The notes under the pieces: generated by a model
Database searches by the model: none
What the model was told of the DNA's origin: nothing
The model's input: the letters and a program-made list of their open reading frames with translations, nothing else
In this document: positions 1 through 12,609 of the stretch, in pieces
Numbering within the stretch: position 1 is the stretch's first letter
Layout: each line of letters starts with the position of its first letter
Origin: Prochilodus magdalenae
Lineage: Eukaryota; Chordata; Actinopteri; Characiformes; Prochilodontidae
Assembly (NCBI GenBank): GCA_024036415.1
Contig: JAMWET010007206.1
Location: 552,501-616,500, forward strand
Direction of reading: 5' to 3'
Length of the DNA stretch: 64,000 nt
Program-made: the position numbers and the translations under genes

Positions 1-205
1 AGACTGTTATTACAGAGAGATATTAAGATAGATTAATTACTGTGTAAAGATTATATCTGTATAATCTCCTGAATTCGGCTGTTTGTCACTTTGTTTGGAG
101 GGTCCAAATTCGTATCTGTAGACGTCACTGAACATGCAACATATATACACAATATACACCTTCTCAACATCCCTCAGCTAGCTTTTGTAGATGTGCTGCT
201 GACAC
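1..205. other. Unique AT-rich sequence
   Basis: No repeat, open frame of interest or motif is seen before the G-rich array begins. Confidence 0.5.
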
Positions 206-1830
206 CAAGTGGATTAGGTCTTTGTTAAGGTTAGGGTCAGGATTAGGTTTTGGGTTGAGGTTAAGGTGTAGGGTAAGAAATAGTGCCAGGGTGTGGGTTA
301 GGATTAGGTTTTGGGTTGAGGGTAAGGTTAAGGTAAGGGTTAGGATTAGGGCGAGGGTGTGGGTTAGGATTAGGTTTTGGGTTGAGGTTAAGGGTAAGGT
401 AAGAAATAGTGCCAGGGTGTGGGTTAGGATTAGGTTTTGGGTTGAGGTTAAGGGTAAGGTAAGAAATAGTGCCAGGGTGTGGGTTAGGATTAGGTTTTCG
501 GTTAAGGGGAAAGAAATAGTGCCAGGGTGTGGGTTAGGATTAGGTTTTGGGTTGAGGGTAAGGGTAGGGTAAGAAATAGTGCCAGGGTGTGGGTTAGGAT
601 TAGGTTTTGGGTTGAGGGTAAGGTTAAGGTAAGGGTTAGGATTAGGTTTTGGGTTAATGTTTGGGGTAAAGTTGGGATTAGAATTAGGTGTTGGGTTGGT
701 TTTAGGGTTTTGGGTTCAGGTTAGGATCAGGGCCAGGCCTATGGTTAGGATTATGTTTTGGGTTAAGGTTAGGGTAAGGATTAGGTTTTGGGATATAATT
801 AGATAGGCAGGGTTAGTGTTAGAAATGGGGTTTGGGTTGAGATTAGGGTTAGGATTAGGTTTTGGATGAAGGTTAGGGTTAGAATGGGGTTTTCTGGGTT
901 AAAGCTAGGGCTAAGTTTAGGGTTAGGGTTATAATTAGGTTTTGGACTGAGGCTAGAATTTGGATTAGGTTTTGGGATTAGGGTTAAGATTAGTTTTTGG
1001 GTTGAGGTTAGGGTTGGGCTGGGATTGGGTTTAGGATTAAGGTTAGGATTAGGTTTTAGGTTGATGTTAGGGTTAAGATTGGGATTAGGAATAGGTGTTG
1101 GGTTGATTTTAGGGTTTTTGATTCGGGTTAGGATCAGGGCCAGGCCTAAGGTTAGGATTATGTTTTGAGTTGAGGTTAGGATAAGGATTAGGTTTTGGGA
1201 TATAATAAGATAGGCAGGTTAGTGTTAGAAATATGGTTTAGGTTGAGATTAGGGCTAGGAGTAAGATTAGGTTTTGGATTAGGGTTAGGATTAGGGTTTG
1301 GGTTAGAATGGGGTTTTCTGGGTTGAGGCTAGAGCTAAATTTTGGGTTTGGGTTATGATTAGGTTTTGGATTGAGGTTAGATTTAGGATTAGGTTTTGGG
1401 ATTAGATTCAGGGTTAGGGTTATGATTAGGTTTTGGGTTGAGGTTAGATTTAGGATTACGTTTTGGGATTATGGTCAGGATTAGGGTTAGGATTAGGTTT
1501 TGGGTGGGGTTAGGTTTAGGATTAGGTTTTGGGTTGAGGTTAGTGTTGGGCTGGGATTGGGTTTAGGATTAGGTTTTGGGTTGAGGTTAGATTTAGGATT
1601 AGGTTTTGGGATTTGGGTCAGGGTTAGGGTTAGGACTAGGTTTTGGGTTGAGGTTAGATTTAGAATTAGGTTTTGGGATTAGGGTCAGGGTTAGGATTAG
1701 GTTTTGGGTTGAGGTTAGGGTTGGGCTGGGATTGGGTTTAGGATTAGGTTTTGAGTTGAGGTTAGAGTCAGGATTAAGTTTTGGGTGGAGGTTAGGTTTA
1801 GGATTAGGTTTTGGGTAAGGTTTGATTTTG
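206..1830. repeat. Degenerate telomere-like G-rich satellite
   Basis: About 1.6 kb is built from variants of GGTTAGGATTAGGTTTTGGG, with scattered true TTAGGGTTAGGG pairs. The plus strand is rich in G and T and nearly devoid of C. Between 275 and 620 a unit of about 60 bp carrying AAGAAATAGTGCCAGG recurs (275, 401, 461, 511, 571). A larger repeat is also visible: GGATCAGGGCCAGGCCT occurs at 724 and 1131, 407 bp apart, with matching context. The Gly-Leu/Arg-Val peptides predicted here are artefacts. It resembles an old interstitial telomeric-type array rather than a chromosome end, because unique DNA flanks both sides. Confidence 0.85.
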
Positions 1831-2630
1831 CTCAATGAAAGTAATTTATGAAGACTCCTTAATTTTACAATATCAACAATACAGCAGATTTTCACTCCAG
1901 TGTATTCAGATGCTTCACTACTGCTACTTCACTGATATATTGTTGATGTGACACTGATACACTGTTAAGAGTTTATTAATAATCTGCAAAGGACAACTCA
2001 AAATATTACCAAAATTATGATTCAAACTGTACATGGGAATCAAAGTGACTGTTTTGGAGTAAGCACAATAGAATCTTCCTGATCATCAGGAACATGCATG
2101 GACATTTTGGTGGGTCAGGGCTGTAAGAAGGGAAAAGGGCCTAACTAAACTTAAATTAAGGAAATTCCAAACACTCCTATCAGGAGAGACAGTGTACGAG
2201 ATAAGACAACTTTACTGAACACATATGGGTTTGAACCCCATTCGGTACTAACTACAGGGGTATAGTGTTAAACACACCTATGCTGGGTAACCACTGGGGA
2301 GATATAACCATAATTTACTACGTCATTAGCACACAATACTGGTGTCTTATGTGGTTGTTGCTCATAACGTATATAACGTGATGCTTCCTTAAAGAGATTA
2401 CTAGAGGTGTATTGGTGGGATTTCAAACTCTAGCGGCACATGTATCTGTGACAGTTCAGAGTTACTGAGGCGAAACATCCATAGGCAAAGGTATTGCACC
2501 AGGGGGACCACTGAAGAGCGCTGAGTCAATGAGCAATGACTCAAAATGACCTACAAACAGCACTGCTGAGCCTCATCCTGCTAAAATCGATCTTGAGGAG
2601 TTGTCATATAAAACACTTATACAGTATATA
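1831..2630. other. Unique sequence
   Basis: AT-rich intergenic DNA between the G-rich array and a Tc1-like remnant. I recognise no gene or repeat in it. Confidence 0.4.
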
Positions 2631-3298
2631 AACTCATCATCAAAAGAATAGCTGAACAAATACCTCCACCCAGACGGAGTCAACCGACTGGAATGAAACT
2701 TGGTGGGTAGATTTAACATTGTGAGATATGCAAACGATTCAAGTTTCACACTCACCTGGCATTTGACATAACCAGGTATGGACCTTAGCACTGTACCTGG
2801 TTAACCCAACAGCCACGATTATGGACATTCAGCAGGCAGCGATGCCCTCCATGAGTCATCCTGTTGGCAGACCGCATCACCACACCACATCCATGTTGCC
2901 AAAGACTGCGACATGTCGTGCAAGACTGACATGGAGTGACTCCGTGAATGGAGTGAATGGCAGTGGGTCATCTTCTGTGGACTGTCCTGTTTTGTCTTGG
3001 TGGTAGCGACCAAGGAATGCTTCACATGTCTGCAAGGTCTGGTGTTACTCCACCTCCACCCCACTGCAAAACCTGCAGGAACTGAATGAAAGTATTTAAT
3101 CTGCATGGGATGGATTATCACAGGGCACCATTAGGAACTTCTTCAACTCCATGCCGAGATGTCTGGCATATTGCGTTAGCAAACATGGCGGCCTGAGGTC
3201 ACACTGAGAGACACTACTTCTGTATGTGTCCTCCTTCCCAGTAGCATTGTAATCCCACACTTCCCTGTGGGTGCAACTATTCGTTTGATGATGAGTGT
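2631..3298 (+). mobile_element. Tc1-like remnant (family A), internally deleted
   Basis: Ends are related inverted repeats: ACTCATCATCAAAAGAATAG at 2632 and the reverse-complement type TATTCGTTTGATGATGAGT at 3280. Inside are decayed fragments of a DDE transposase: a helix-turn-helix region whose DNA reads as the ATGCCCTCCATGAGTCATCC block, a broken SDES-like region near 2960-3000, and a tail reading DGLSQGTIRN(F)FNSMPR at 3108-3160. Frameshifts and stops make it non-functional. At least nine other copies or pieces of this family occur in the window. Confidence 0.75.
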
Positions 3299-4269
3299 GT
3301 ATAAATGTATATTGTTGTTGGAGAGTCAGCAATGTGCTTCCTCTGTGGCATTGCCTCAATGAACTGGTTTTGGCACCTTCATATCTGGTAGGAGTTTGGT
3401 GTGGATGCTCGGGTTCACAGGTTAAAGGCGTTCTGTCCCTTTAGACATTAAACTCTAGGGAGTGGACACAAAGCCAATTGTAGAAAAACCACATTTAACA
3501 GGAACGTTTGTGGAGGAACTGGATTAGCCACTGAATGTACTCCTGCAGGCGCACACACATAATCTACACACTCCAATGACACAATCGGCTCCTTTCTTCC
3601 TTTTCCAGCAGTGGCCTCTTTAATCCGAAGCAGTAGATAGAAAAGATAAGCAGCTTCATTCTTAGTCATATGTTCTCCTCTCCGGAGCCGGATTGATGAA
3701 TGGAAGCTGAAGCGTGCAGTCTGCGCATGCAGATTTGTTCCTTAGTCCTCCTTGTCTAATCTGAGCCGCTCGCCTGCCTTCCAAACAAACACTTGCCTCT
3801 TCCCTCGCCCCCGGCAATAACGAGAGCTGACAGCTGAGGCGTACTGGCAAAATGAATATGAAAGGAATGGCGTTTCTTTTTTGTTTCACTCCACACCGCT
3901 TTGTGTCATAATGACCATAATGGCCCCCATTGCTTCCTGTTCTGAGACCTCCTGCCTTTCCATCTGCCTTTCAAAAGGTGAAAAGCTTTTAAGGTATAAT
4001 GGGGACGCAAATGTTACCTCTCGGCACCGGAGAATTAGCCATGCCCTGTCACCTTTAACCACCAACATCCTTGACTGAGGGGCCGGACTGGATAGTAGTT
4101 CCTTGAGGATGCTTGTCTGAGAAAGCACATGCACCATCCACCACACTACAGCCACTCTGTGATGAATGTAAGCTGGTTTACAACTGTTTTAATGCCCGTC
4201 TATTTAATCTTTCACTCGCCTCGTCTATATCAGGAATACTGAATGCTTTCCGTCAGGCTGCAGGATACG
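3299..4269. other. Unique sequence with a candidate conserved noncoding block (about 3650-4080)
   Basis: No repeat is recognised. The stretch 3650-4080 has balanced composition, CpGs and little low-complexity sequence, and it contrasts with the repeat-rich surroundings, as conserved noncoding elements often do. This is an impression from composition only. Confidence 0.25.
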
Positions 4270-5396
4270 TACACTGTATTGCTGAAAGTATTCGCTCGCC
4301 TGCCTTCACACGCATAAGAACTTGGGTGGCATCACATTCTTAATCCATAGGGTTTAATATGATGTCGGCCCACCCTTTGCAGATACAACAGCTTCGACTC
4401 TTCTGGGAAGGCTTTCCACAAGGGTTAGGAATGTGTTCATGGGGATTTCTGACCATTCCTCCAGAAGCACATTTGTGAGATCAGGAACTGATGTTGGACG
4501 AGAAGGCCTGGCTCACAGTCTCCTCTCTATCGGATTGAGGTGTAGGCCTTCCAAGTTCATCCCCACCAAATTCGCTCATCCAGGTCTTTATGGTCCTTGC
4601 TTTGTGCAGTGGTGTGCAGTCACACCACTTTCAAAAGAAAGGGGCCATCCCCAAACAACTCCCGTAAATTTGGCAGCATGAAATTGTCCAAGATCTCTTG
4701 GTCTGCTGAAGCAATAAGAGTTCCTTTTACTGGAACCGATTGGTTGAGACCAACTCCTGAAAACAACCCCACAGCATAATCCCCCCACTTCACCAAACTT
4801 TTACACTTGGCACATCTTCAAAGACATGTCTGCCCATAACACTTGTTCCATGTTCTAGAGTCCAGTGGCGGCGCTGTACACCGTCGCATTCGATGCTTTG
4901 TATTGCGCTTGGTGATGTAAGGCTTGGATGCAGCTGCTCAGCCATGGAATCCCATTCCATTAAGCTCTTTACACCCTGTTCCTGGGCTAATCTGAAGGCC
5001 ACATGAAGGTTGGAGGTCTGTAGCCACTGACTCTGATGAAAGTTGATGAACTCTGCTCACTATACGCCTTAGCATGTGCTAACTCCACTCTGTCATTTTA
5101 CATGGCTGTCGTTCCCAATCGCTTCCACTATGTTATAATCCCACTGACAATTTACTCTGGAATATTTAGTAAGGAGGAAATCTCACGATTGGACTTGTTG
5201 TACGGGAAGCATCCTATCACGGTACCACGCTGGCCCACGAGCTCCTGAGGGTGACTCATTCTTTCACTAATGTGTGTACAAGCAGGCTGCATGCCTAGAT
5301 GCTTGGTCTTACACATCTCGGGCCATGGAGGTGATTGGAACACCTGAATTCAAATGTTTGGATGGGTGAGTGAATATTTTTGTCAATATAATGTAG
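4270..5396 (-). mobile_element. Tc1-like element (family C), minus strand, broken transposase
   Basis: Terminal inverted repeats are visible: CTGTATTGCTGAAAGTATTC near 4274 and its decayed partner GAATATTTTTGTCAATATAA near 5372, each beside TA. The interior, read on the minus strand, matches a Tc1-like transposase family common in fish: CHIKRNTKHRMRRCTAPPLDSRTW is recognisable in pieces at 4845-4930, and the N-terminal helix-turn-helix region lies near 5100-5240. A stretch expected between about 4815 and 4840 is deleted, and several frameshifts are present. Confidence 0.75.
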
Positions 5397-7084
5397 GTGC
5401 ATATGGCATTCTGAATGTAGACGTGTGTACATCTACAGAAAAGGCGTTTCCACCAATGGAAATTCTCTTTTACTGAACAAAGCAGAAAAGGCCTCTGAGA
5501 ATGGCAGGGAAGGTCACTTCTAGCCATATAACAAGACCATGGGATCTGCCTTGCAGATCTATGATGTTTGCAGCTACTTCAGCATTTTCACTGATCCACT
5601 GATGATGCACATGTGTTCTGTGTGGATGGATGCTAGCTGTCCTTCATGGTTTGATGGGCAGGGAGTCAGTGTTTATGAGAATATAAAGAGAAGACTTTGG
5701 AAAGGGCAGTGAACTGTGTAAAGTTGTTCTTTGCTCAGTTAAATATCAAGGGGTTTCCTCTGTACAAACAGACCTCAAAGTTCAGGTTAACATTTTTCAA
5801 AATGATTTTTTATTGACATTTTTATTGACAAGAGGAAGCCATGTCCAGAAAACAACAACAACGACAATGACAAAAAACACATTTAAAGTCAAATGAAAGT
5901 TTAACAAAATCTCCTTTAAAGCCTGGAAGTCTATTCAACCCTGTACCACAGGCCATAAGTTACATACCTGGTCCCATGAGGATGTCTTACAACATATACC
6001 ATGCCAATCCTAAAGAAGAGTGCTTACATACATGGTGCATGGGGTGTTATGAGAAATCCACAGCTATATTTTGAACTGCATTGTGAAAAAGGTTAAGAAA
6101 AAGGGGGTTTACCTTTAAGTAATAGCTTTCTTTCCAAAGCAAAGGTCATCAAAGCCAGGCTTAAAGGCTTCTGTGCTATTCAATAAAGCAGCCGGGTTGT
6201 TTTTGATTGTATGAGCCAAAAAAAAAGTCCACTTGCCTGAAAATAAACCTATGCCTATGGCGTTCAGGCTGCTTGGTGAAGAGTATAGGGCCTACAGTAT
6301 GTCTGATACACCATCCCAAACTTTCATTACAAGATGTTCATTGGTGTGAAGTGCCTTACTCTCATAGTTGTGTAGTAAATGAGTATATGCACACCCAAAT
6401 AAATGGGGTAACACTTTCTACGAACACCATGTCTATAAAAACCTACAAACACAGTCATAACATGTTATAATGCATTTATAACATGTATATTAAAGCTGCA
6501 TAACACAGTTTAAGCTCACCGGGCATTCAATTGTGACTGAAATGTACCTAATAGCATGCAATACCTTAAAAAGAACCAATAACAACTGTGATTCAATTTG
6601 GCATGGACTGGACAAGCTTATGGAGGTAGACCACATCAATGTCCAGTCACTCTTGCATCAACGAATTGAGTAGTTGAGATGCTTTCAGATTTGGTGGATG
6701 CTTTGCTACGCTTCCATACACCTGGAGATTCAGCTACTTCTTTTACACTGTGACCTTTGGATTGTTTGTGTTTGGCACACTACTGAAATTAATTTCAGTT
6801 GTTTCATAAAACAATGCAGTTTTCTTGAGTTGTTATAACTTTTTTAATTCATTCTGCATTCATAAGCACAATTTAAATACGGAATACATGCATTCTATGT
6901 CATCTTTAGATTTTAAAAATCTCATTTGTGATACAACGTCTCTTTAAAGAGCCCCTATAGTACGCTCACAAATGGAGCCCAAAGTGGTCCAATAATAGCA
7001 ATGCATGGAGGAACCCTTCCGGTGCCTTTATTTAGCTTTAGTAGTTTTAATTTAGGTTAGCTATGCTATGCTAACTTGTGTTGT
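5397..7084. other. Mostly unique sequence with a MITE-like piece
   Basis: The only recognisable repeat is at about 6405-6490 (GGTAACACTTTCTACGAACA, followed by CATAACATGTTATAATGC), a short interspersed palindromic motif often seen in fish genomes. Nothing else is recognised. Confidence 0.35.
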
Positions 7085-7291
7085 GGTTAGTGTAGCTCAA
7101 CGGGTATCACCACTACCCAGAGTGCCATCTCTACATGTGGGAGACTGGGGTTCAAATCCCAGTCTGGGTGACTATGCTGTGCTACACCAATAAGAGTCCT
7201 TGGGCAAGACTCCTAACACTACATTGGCCCACCTGTAATATGATTAACCATATAAGTCGCTCTGGATAAGAGCGTCAGGTTAATGTTGATG
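7085..7291 (+). mobile_element. tRNA-derived SINE (family 1)
   Basis: The head resembles a tRNA with an A box (TAGTGTAGCTCAACGGG) and a B box (GGTTCAAATCC), the internal RNA polymerase III promoter. The body contains CCAATAAGAGTCCTTGGGCAAG, and the tail reads AAGTCGCTCTGGATAAGAGC, the 3' tail shared by many teleost SINEs. Clear target duplications are not seen. Confidence 0.85.
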
Positions 7292-10200
7292 TTTTGTTAT
7301 AAAAGTTAAGTGTGCTCTTTTCCCCTCTGACTTGACTTTCTCTACTTGAGAAACCGAGTTCTATCAGCCTGGACTAAACTAAAGGAGTGACCTTCTCAGT
7401 TCCACAGACCAAAGACCATCCAGGCTGCTATTAGATTCATTCAACTCAAAGTTTAGAAAACAGTGACTTTGTCTGGACCCTTTCCTAAACACGTGCTTCT
7501 CGGAGAGATCTCCTCAGACATCTCTAACAGGGAGAATCAAAGCATCTCCACTGACTTTCTCCAAAGGGAAGAATTCAAAGAGGTCTGAACCACAGCCAGT
7601 GACTGCATAAGGAGCCAGAGGACAGGGGACATGCTGCTTCCCTCTGAAGGCTGATCCAGAGATGGCGGTAAGGGCCAGCCAGCCTGGGCACTCATCCGTC
7701 CTGCAGAGAGGAGCTGCAGCGTGGCCTGCGGCTCTGTGCACTGACCTCTTCTGGATGCAGAGAACACCTAAGAGGAGCTAAACTTTCAGACTTAGCTCCT
7801 GCTTAGCTCCTGAGACTTGTTTGGCCTAATGCTCATTACTAAGGCCGCTGGAGCATGAAAGTTCCCCAGGATAGTTTTGGGGAATGCATTTGTTCGAGAA
7901 CTAATTGTTTCACGCCACCACCAGACAAAGAGATCGCTAAAGCTGAAACATCAGGAACATGGGCGACAGTAAAATCATCATCATCTTCATTCAGCCTTGT
8001 GTAGTTTTGTACTTCCTCTGCTCTCTGCCTGATTAATGTTACAAAGATGAAGAGCTCGATTAGGCTGGCCACACGTCCGGTTTCAGGCCGGACTGTCGTT
8101 TTTTTAACTCCCAGTCCTCTGTCTGGTGCTCAGTCCTCTTTTCAGGATGAACTATTAAAACTGTTCACTCGCTAACCATATTATGTGTGCCAGTGGCTCA
8201 CGTATGTGTCAAAAGAAATGCTCTGCATTTCATTGGTTTACCAAGGTCATGTGACATTGTGACTACAGGTCGGCCCTCTACATGCAAGTCAATTAGTAAG
8301 CTGCCGTCTGATTCTCAAATGTCATCCATTCACCCAATTAGGTGAGTAAAACAATCGTTTATGTGGTGTATAGGTTAGAATATGATTTAAATTCTGTTCT
8401 AGTATCATTCTGTATCATTCAATTCTGTTCAGTGTTGATGAGAGGTGGACTTTGATTCGTACTAGCTGTGATAAGGCGTGTCCCACAGAAACCTAAAAGG
8501 CTTGTATGTTGTACTGGTCACTTTGAGTGCTTGCGCGCTGTATGTCGTGAGCGAGAGAGAGAGTACAAAGCTAACGGTAGTTAGCCCACGGAACGGCCCA
8601 CGGAATGGTTACGGGGGTTTTTGTAACCTGTATGTTCTGCTGCAGTGTTGTCTGGGATTGTAACCATGAGGTGTGGGTGCTCCTCTGCCCAATAAATTGT
8701 CCAGTACTCCAAACGGCTGTCTCTCGCCTGGATTTCTTTATGGAGGTCAGGGGAAGCAGCTAACCCCCTGTTGCATCTCCCTCCCTGGTAGCCTTCACCC
8801 AACTACTGAGTGCGTTACAATGTGATGAAGGGCTTGTTATCTGACACCATTGTGAACCTGATAGGTTTTCCGAGGGGCTTTATTTTGTAATATGCAAAGC
8901 CTGCAAATTACAATGATAAAAACCACACTTTACCCGCACTCACATCGAAGACACTGCAGAGTCAACTCAGACTCGCACCCTAGACAGCTGAGACTCTGAG
9001 AACTGAGAACCTGTGAACATCTCTATATCTGACACTCGTTTCCACCTAGCAGCATTTATGCATTTGTATGCACAGTGGTGTTAGCGATGCCATACAAGAA
9101 ACACTTTTGATACCCCGAGAAATGTTTCAGTGTTTCAAAACACTATTATTTTAAAAAAGTCATCTAGACGGTCTTTTAAAGAGCTAATTGTGATTTTCCT
9201 GGCATCACTCCAAAGATGGTATATCTAATTTAAGGGTGTTTGCATTTTACTGACAGTAGCCCATCGGTAGCCTATAGGTTGGACCTGTAGCCAAGGCAGT
9301 GTGCCGAAAGCATCGCAGACACTAGCATGTTACTTCCATGATGACTACTACAGTAATACAGTATAAGGCCAGAGGTGGTCCTATGGTATGGATGGGATAA
9401 GGGGAGGTGATAATAGCATGTCATGTCAGTTATTGTAAATAAACTAAGTGTACATACAGTGTGTACATCACTGTAGAGCTAGAAGATCCAGTGGTCCAAT
9501 ATAATGAGGTTTTCAGTTCTTGATTTAATATCTCCTGTAACTTGCTGGAATCCATGATATCATGTATCTACACAAGCTGGTCATGGCCTTTGAAGGATAC
9601 TTAATCAGACTTGTAGCGTCATGGCCACTGGCAAACTAAAACTGCTTTAGAGCCCCCACCTCCAAACTCAACTTGTGGTTATGTAGATGGATCTAATTGT
9701 AGGTGGCATCTGATTGTGGTTTGTGAGAAGTTCTGACCCCAAGACCCAACTATGATCCTGGGAGATTCTTTGGCCACTGGAACCATAAACCTTACAACCT
9801 CACAGTCTGTGGGCTCCGCAGAGAAGTCCTCTTCCCCAGCAGAATCTTAATATCTCGCTACGTATTGCCTTGTTAGTGGAAATGGGCACTGCTTAGCTAT
9901 GTTCCTCAGAAACCTACACAGCACTGGTGTCTTAGTCTTTCTAATAGTGATGGATTAATAATGGAATTTGATATGTGTGCCACCTTATATTTATACCACG
10001 GTGGAGCAGGAAGTCATGACCTTTTAAGCTTTTCTAATATTTTAGGTGAACTTGAGTTATTGTCACTTGTCTCAATTACTGGCCTCAATATGCTTATTTA
10101 AAGGAAGTAGACATCCACACAATGTTACAAGCACGGCACATCTTTCCTTTGGCTTCTGGCAACATCTATTTGCATACTGCTTCACCCACCCTCTTTGTGT

Positions 10201-10739
10201 TGTCGTCTCCCCTGGCCTGCCTACCAGCTGAAGTGGGCCAGGGCCTAATGCGAATAGAAATGGATGGAGGTGGATTTCTATAATCCAGCAACTCCCAGAG
10301 TTCCCTTTTGTGAGATTATCGTGCATTTACAGCTAACAGCAAATGGATTTAGCCATTAATCTAGGAATAGAAGAATCATACATACCCATACGATGAAAGG
10401 TATGCCTTTGGGGGAAGACAGCACCAAGGTGGTGAGTACAATATACAAGTAGATGAAGTCAGGAGCTAATAGGAAGTAACAATTTGCCAATACTTCTTCT
10501 AACTTACATAAGTAGCTTAAGATAAGATGTCTTTCTTGTCATTGCACAGTGTACAACGAATCCAACAGCACTTTACACACAAAAATATATAAAAAGTGCA
10601 AAATTGAGAGAGAATAAAAATAAAAATAATATACATATATACACATTGAGACAAGTGAGAAAGTCATTTGTACACGTTATTAATTATTTGTAATACATAG
10701 TGTGTACTATAATAGCTACGTTCTTACAGAGTCAGGTTC
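7292..10739. other. Mostly unique sequence with a weak LTR-like piece and one dispersed repeat
   Basis: 8466-8819 has an AATAAA near 8691 and ends GCGTTACA, loosely like a solo LTR, but no target duplication is seen. 10497-10690 (TTGTCATTGCACAGTGTACA followed by A-rich sequence) resembles the 3' end of a dispersed fish retroposon. No gene is recognised in the remainder. Confidence 0.3.
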
Positions 10740-10747
10740 ATTTAACT

Positions 10748-10960
10748 GTGGTTGGTGTAGCTCGGCGGGTAACACCACTACCCAGAGTGCCATCTCTACA
10801 TGTGGGAGACTGGGGTTCAAATCTCGGTCTGGGTGACTATGCTGTGCTACACTAATAAGAGTCCTTGGGCAAGACTCCTAACACTCCATAGGCCTACCTG
10901 TAATCGTTAACCTTGTAAGTTGCTCTGGATAAGAGTGTCAGCTAAATGCTGTAAATGTAA
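10748..10960 (+). mobile_element. tRNA-derived SINE (family 1) with perfect target duplication
   Basis: Same family as the copy at 7085, with intact A- and B-box-like segments (GGTGTAGCTCGGCGGG and GGTTCAAATC) and the tail GTTGCTCTGGATAAGAGTGT ending in AAATGTAA. An exact 8-bp direct repeat ATTTAACT flanks it at 10740-10747 and 10961-10968, which fixes both ends and shows target-primed insertion. Confidence 0.93.
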
Positions 10961-11174
10961 ATTTAACTCTTTCAAATTTCCACTGTATTTGACATTGTTA
11001 AGGTGAACAATTGCATTTTTTACAGTATAGAAATGTAGAATATTTTTTATGATGCTTATGGTTTTCAATCACCGGACTGCACTGTACATGTTACATCTCT
11101 GTCTGTCTATCTGTCTGCCTGTCCCTGTCCATGTCAAACTACTCCCCCCTGTTGTTTTATAGCAGTACATTGCT

Positions 11175-11481
11175 TGTCATGCTCCGCCCTGGCTCCACCC
11201 ACGCCCACACCTGACGCTAACTAGGACTTGTATTAAAACCCCTTTGTTAGCCCTGTCTGTTTGTGAAGTCTCTGTTTTTCCCCTGTGTTAGTGCCGGTCT
11301 GTTGTCCCTTTGTTCGTTCTAGGCTGTTGTGCCTTTTGTTTGTCTTTGTCTTCAGTTTTGTTTCAGCTTTCAAGTTATGGACACGTCTTTAGTCATACCC
11401 ACCTGTGTTTTGACCCCTGTTACCCAATAATGCCAATAAAACCACTATGCACTTGCATCCCGCCTCAACCAATACGTTACA
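11175..11481 (+). mobile_element. Candidate solo LTR
   Basis: About 307 bp beginning TGTCATGCTCCGCCCTGGCT and ending AATACGTTACA, so it has TG...CA ends. A TATA-like TATTAAAA lies near 11231, a pyrimidine-rich segment follows, and AATAAA lies at 11435. This order (TATA, then poly-A signal, then short tail) is that of an LTR retrotransposon LTR. A matching target duplication is not evident and no internal retroelement genes are nearby, so it would be a solo LTR. Confidence 0.45.
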
Positions 11482-11693
11482 GTACACTGTATGTTCAGTT
11501 TTTTTTAAATAGTTTGATTTAAAGATGAAAAGAATAAGCAATAAACAATTTGTTTAGCAGGGGTGCCAATATTTGCGTAGGGCACTGTACATAATGTTTC
11601 TGATATAACCAGAATAATTATAACATCAGTGTACCTAATAGACTGGCAATGCAGTGTAATCTCACAGTTAAATTCAAAATCTTCTGCACTATA

Positions 11694-12609
11694 CACTCAA
11701 CATCAAAAGAATAGCTGCACCCAGACGGAGGTGCGGGTTTGCAGTGCCATTGGGAAGGAAGGTAAAGGTTACAAGGAACCATAAATGATGATACATTTAG
11801 ACTGATATGGCCAATATTTATAGAGCTACACATACAGAAGTCTGTCTCTCAGTATGGAATCAGGCCGCCATGTTTGCTTACCCAGCATGCCAGACGTCTT
11901 GGCATCAAGTTGTAGAGGTTCCCAATGGTGTCCTGTGATAATCTATTCCAAGCTGCTGCCATTCTGAGTTAATCCATGGCAGTCTGGCACGATACCATTT
12001 TGGCGATGCTGACATTGTGTTAAGGGCAGTTGGTAGAACGAACTGCGAGCATGTAGTGCTGTGTTGTGCAGCCGTCTGCCAATAGTGCTGGCACTAACAG
12101 GATGACTCATGGAGGGCATCACCTTTGCTGAATGTCCACTTGGGGCAGTCGTGGGCTGGAGGTTAGGGAACCAGCCTTGTGACCGGAGGGTTGGAGGGTT
12201 CGATTCCCTGAACGGACAGTAACGACTGAGGTGCCCTTGAGCAAGGCACCTAACCCCCAACTGCTCCCCGGGCGCCGTGGATAGGGCTGCCCACCGCTCC
12301 GGGTAAGTGTGCTCACTGCCCCCTAGTGTGTCTGTGTTCACTAGTGAGTGTGTTTGTGGGTGTTTCACTTCACGGATGGGTTAAATGCGGAGACTAAATT
12401 TCCCCACTGTGGGACTAATAAGGGATTAAAAAAAATCACTATTATGGCTGTTGGTTCAGTCAGGTACAGCGATAAGCGATAAGGCCCGTCCTTGCTTACA
12501 TCACATGCATGGATGAGTGTAAAACTTGAACCATTGGCATGTCCCATGATGTCAAACCTACCCACCAAGTTTGATTCCTTCAGGTGCAACTATTCTTTTG
12601 GTGTTGAGT
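11694..12609 (-). mobile_element. Tc1-like remnant (family A), minus strand, interrupted by a SINE
   Basis: Inverted termini CACTCAACATCAAAAGAATA (11694) and ATTCTTTTGGTGTTGAGT (12592) flank a decayed transposase region in minus orientation: the C-terminal part is near 11870-11960 and the N-terminal part near 12090-12130 and 12440-12560. A second element, the SINE at 12142-12434, lies inside it. Much of the middle of the transposase is deleted. Confidence 0.8.
12142..12434 (+). mobile_element. SINE (family 2) nested in a Tc1-like element
   Basis: It begins GGGGCAGTCGTGGGCTGGAG, has a B-box-like GGTTCGATTCCC at about 12197, a conserved body (CCCTTGAGCAAGGCACCTAA; GGCGCCGTGGATAGGGCTGC) and ends GGGACTAATAAGGGATTAAAA. 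The body is unrelated to SINE family 1. The host Tc1-like sequence resumes on both sides, so this insertion is younger than the transposon. I recall this family as common in otophysan fishes. Confidence 0.8.

Noticed and set aside
222..724. Arg/Val/Gly-rich frames in the G-rich array
   Set aside because: A by-product of the telomere-like repeat; composition and periodicity explain them fully.
7085..7160. Possible tRNA gene
   Set aside because: The A- and B-box-like segments belong to a SINE head; the cloverleaf is degenerate and the sequence continues into a SINE body and tail. The same holds at 10748, 14074, 40392, 45187 and 47984.
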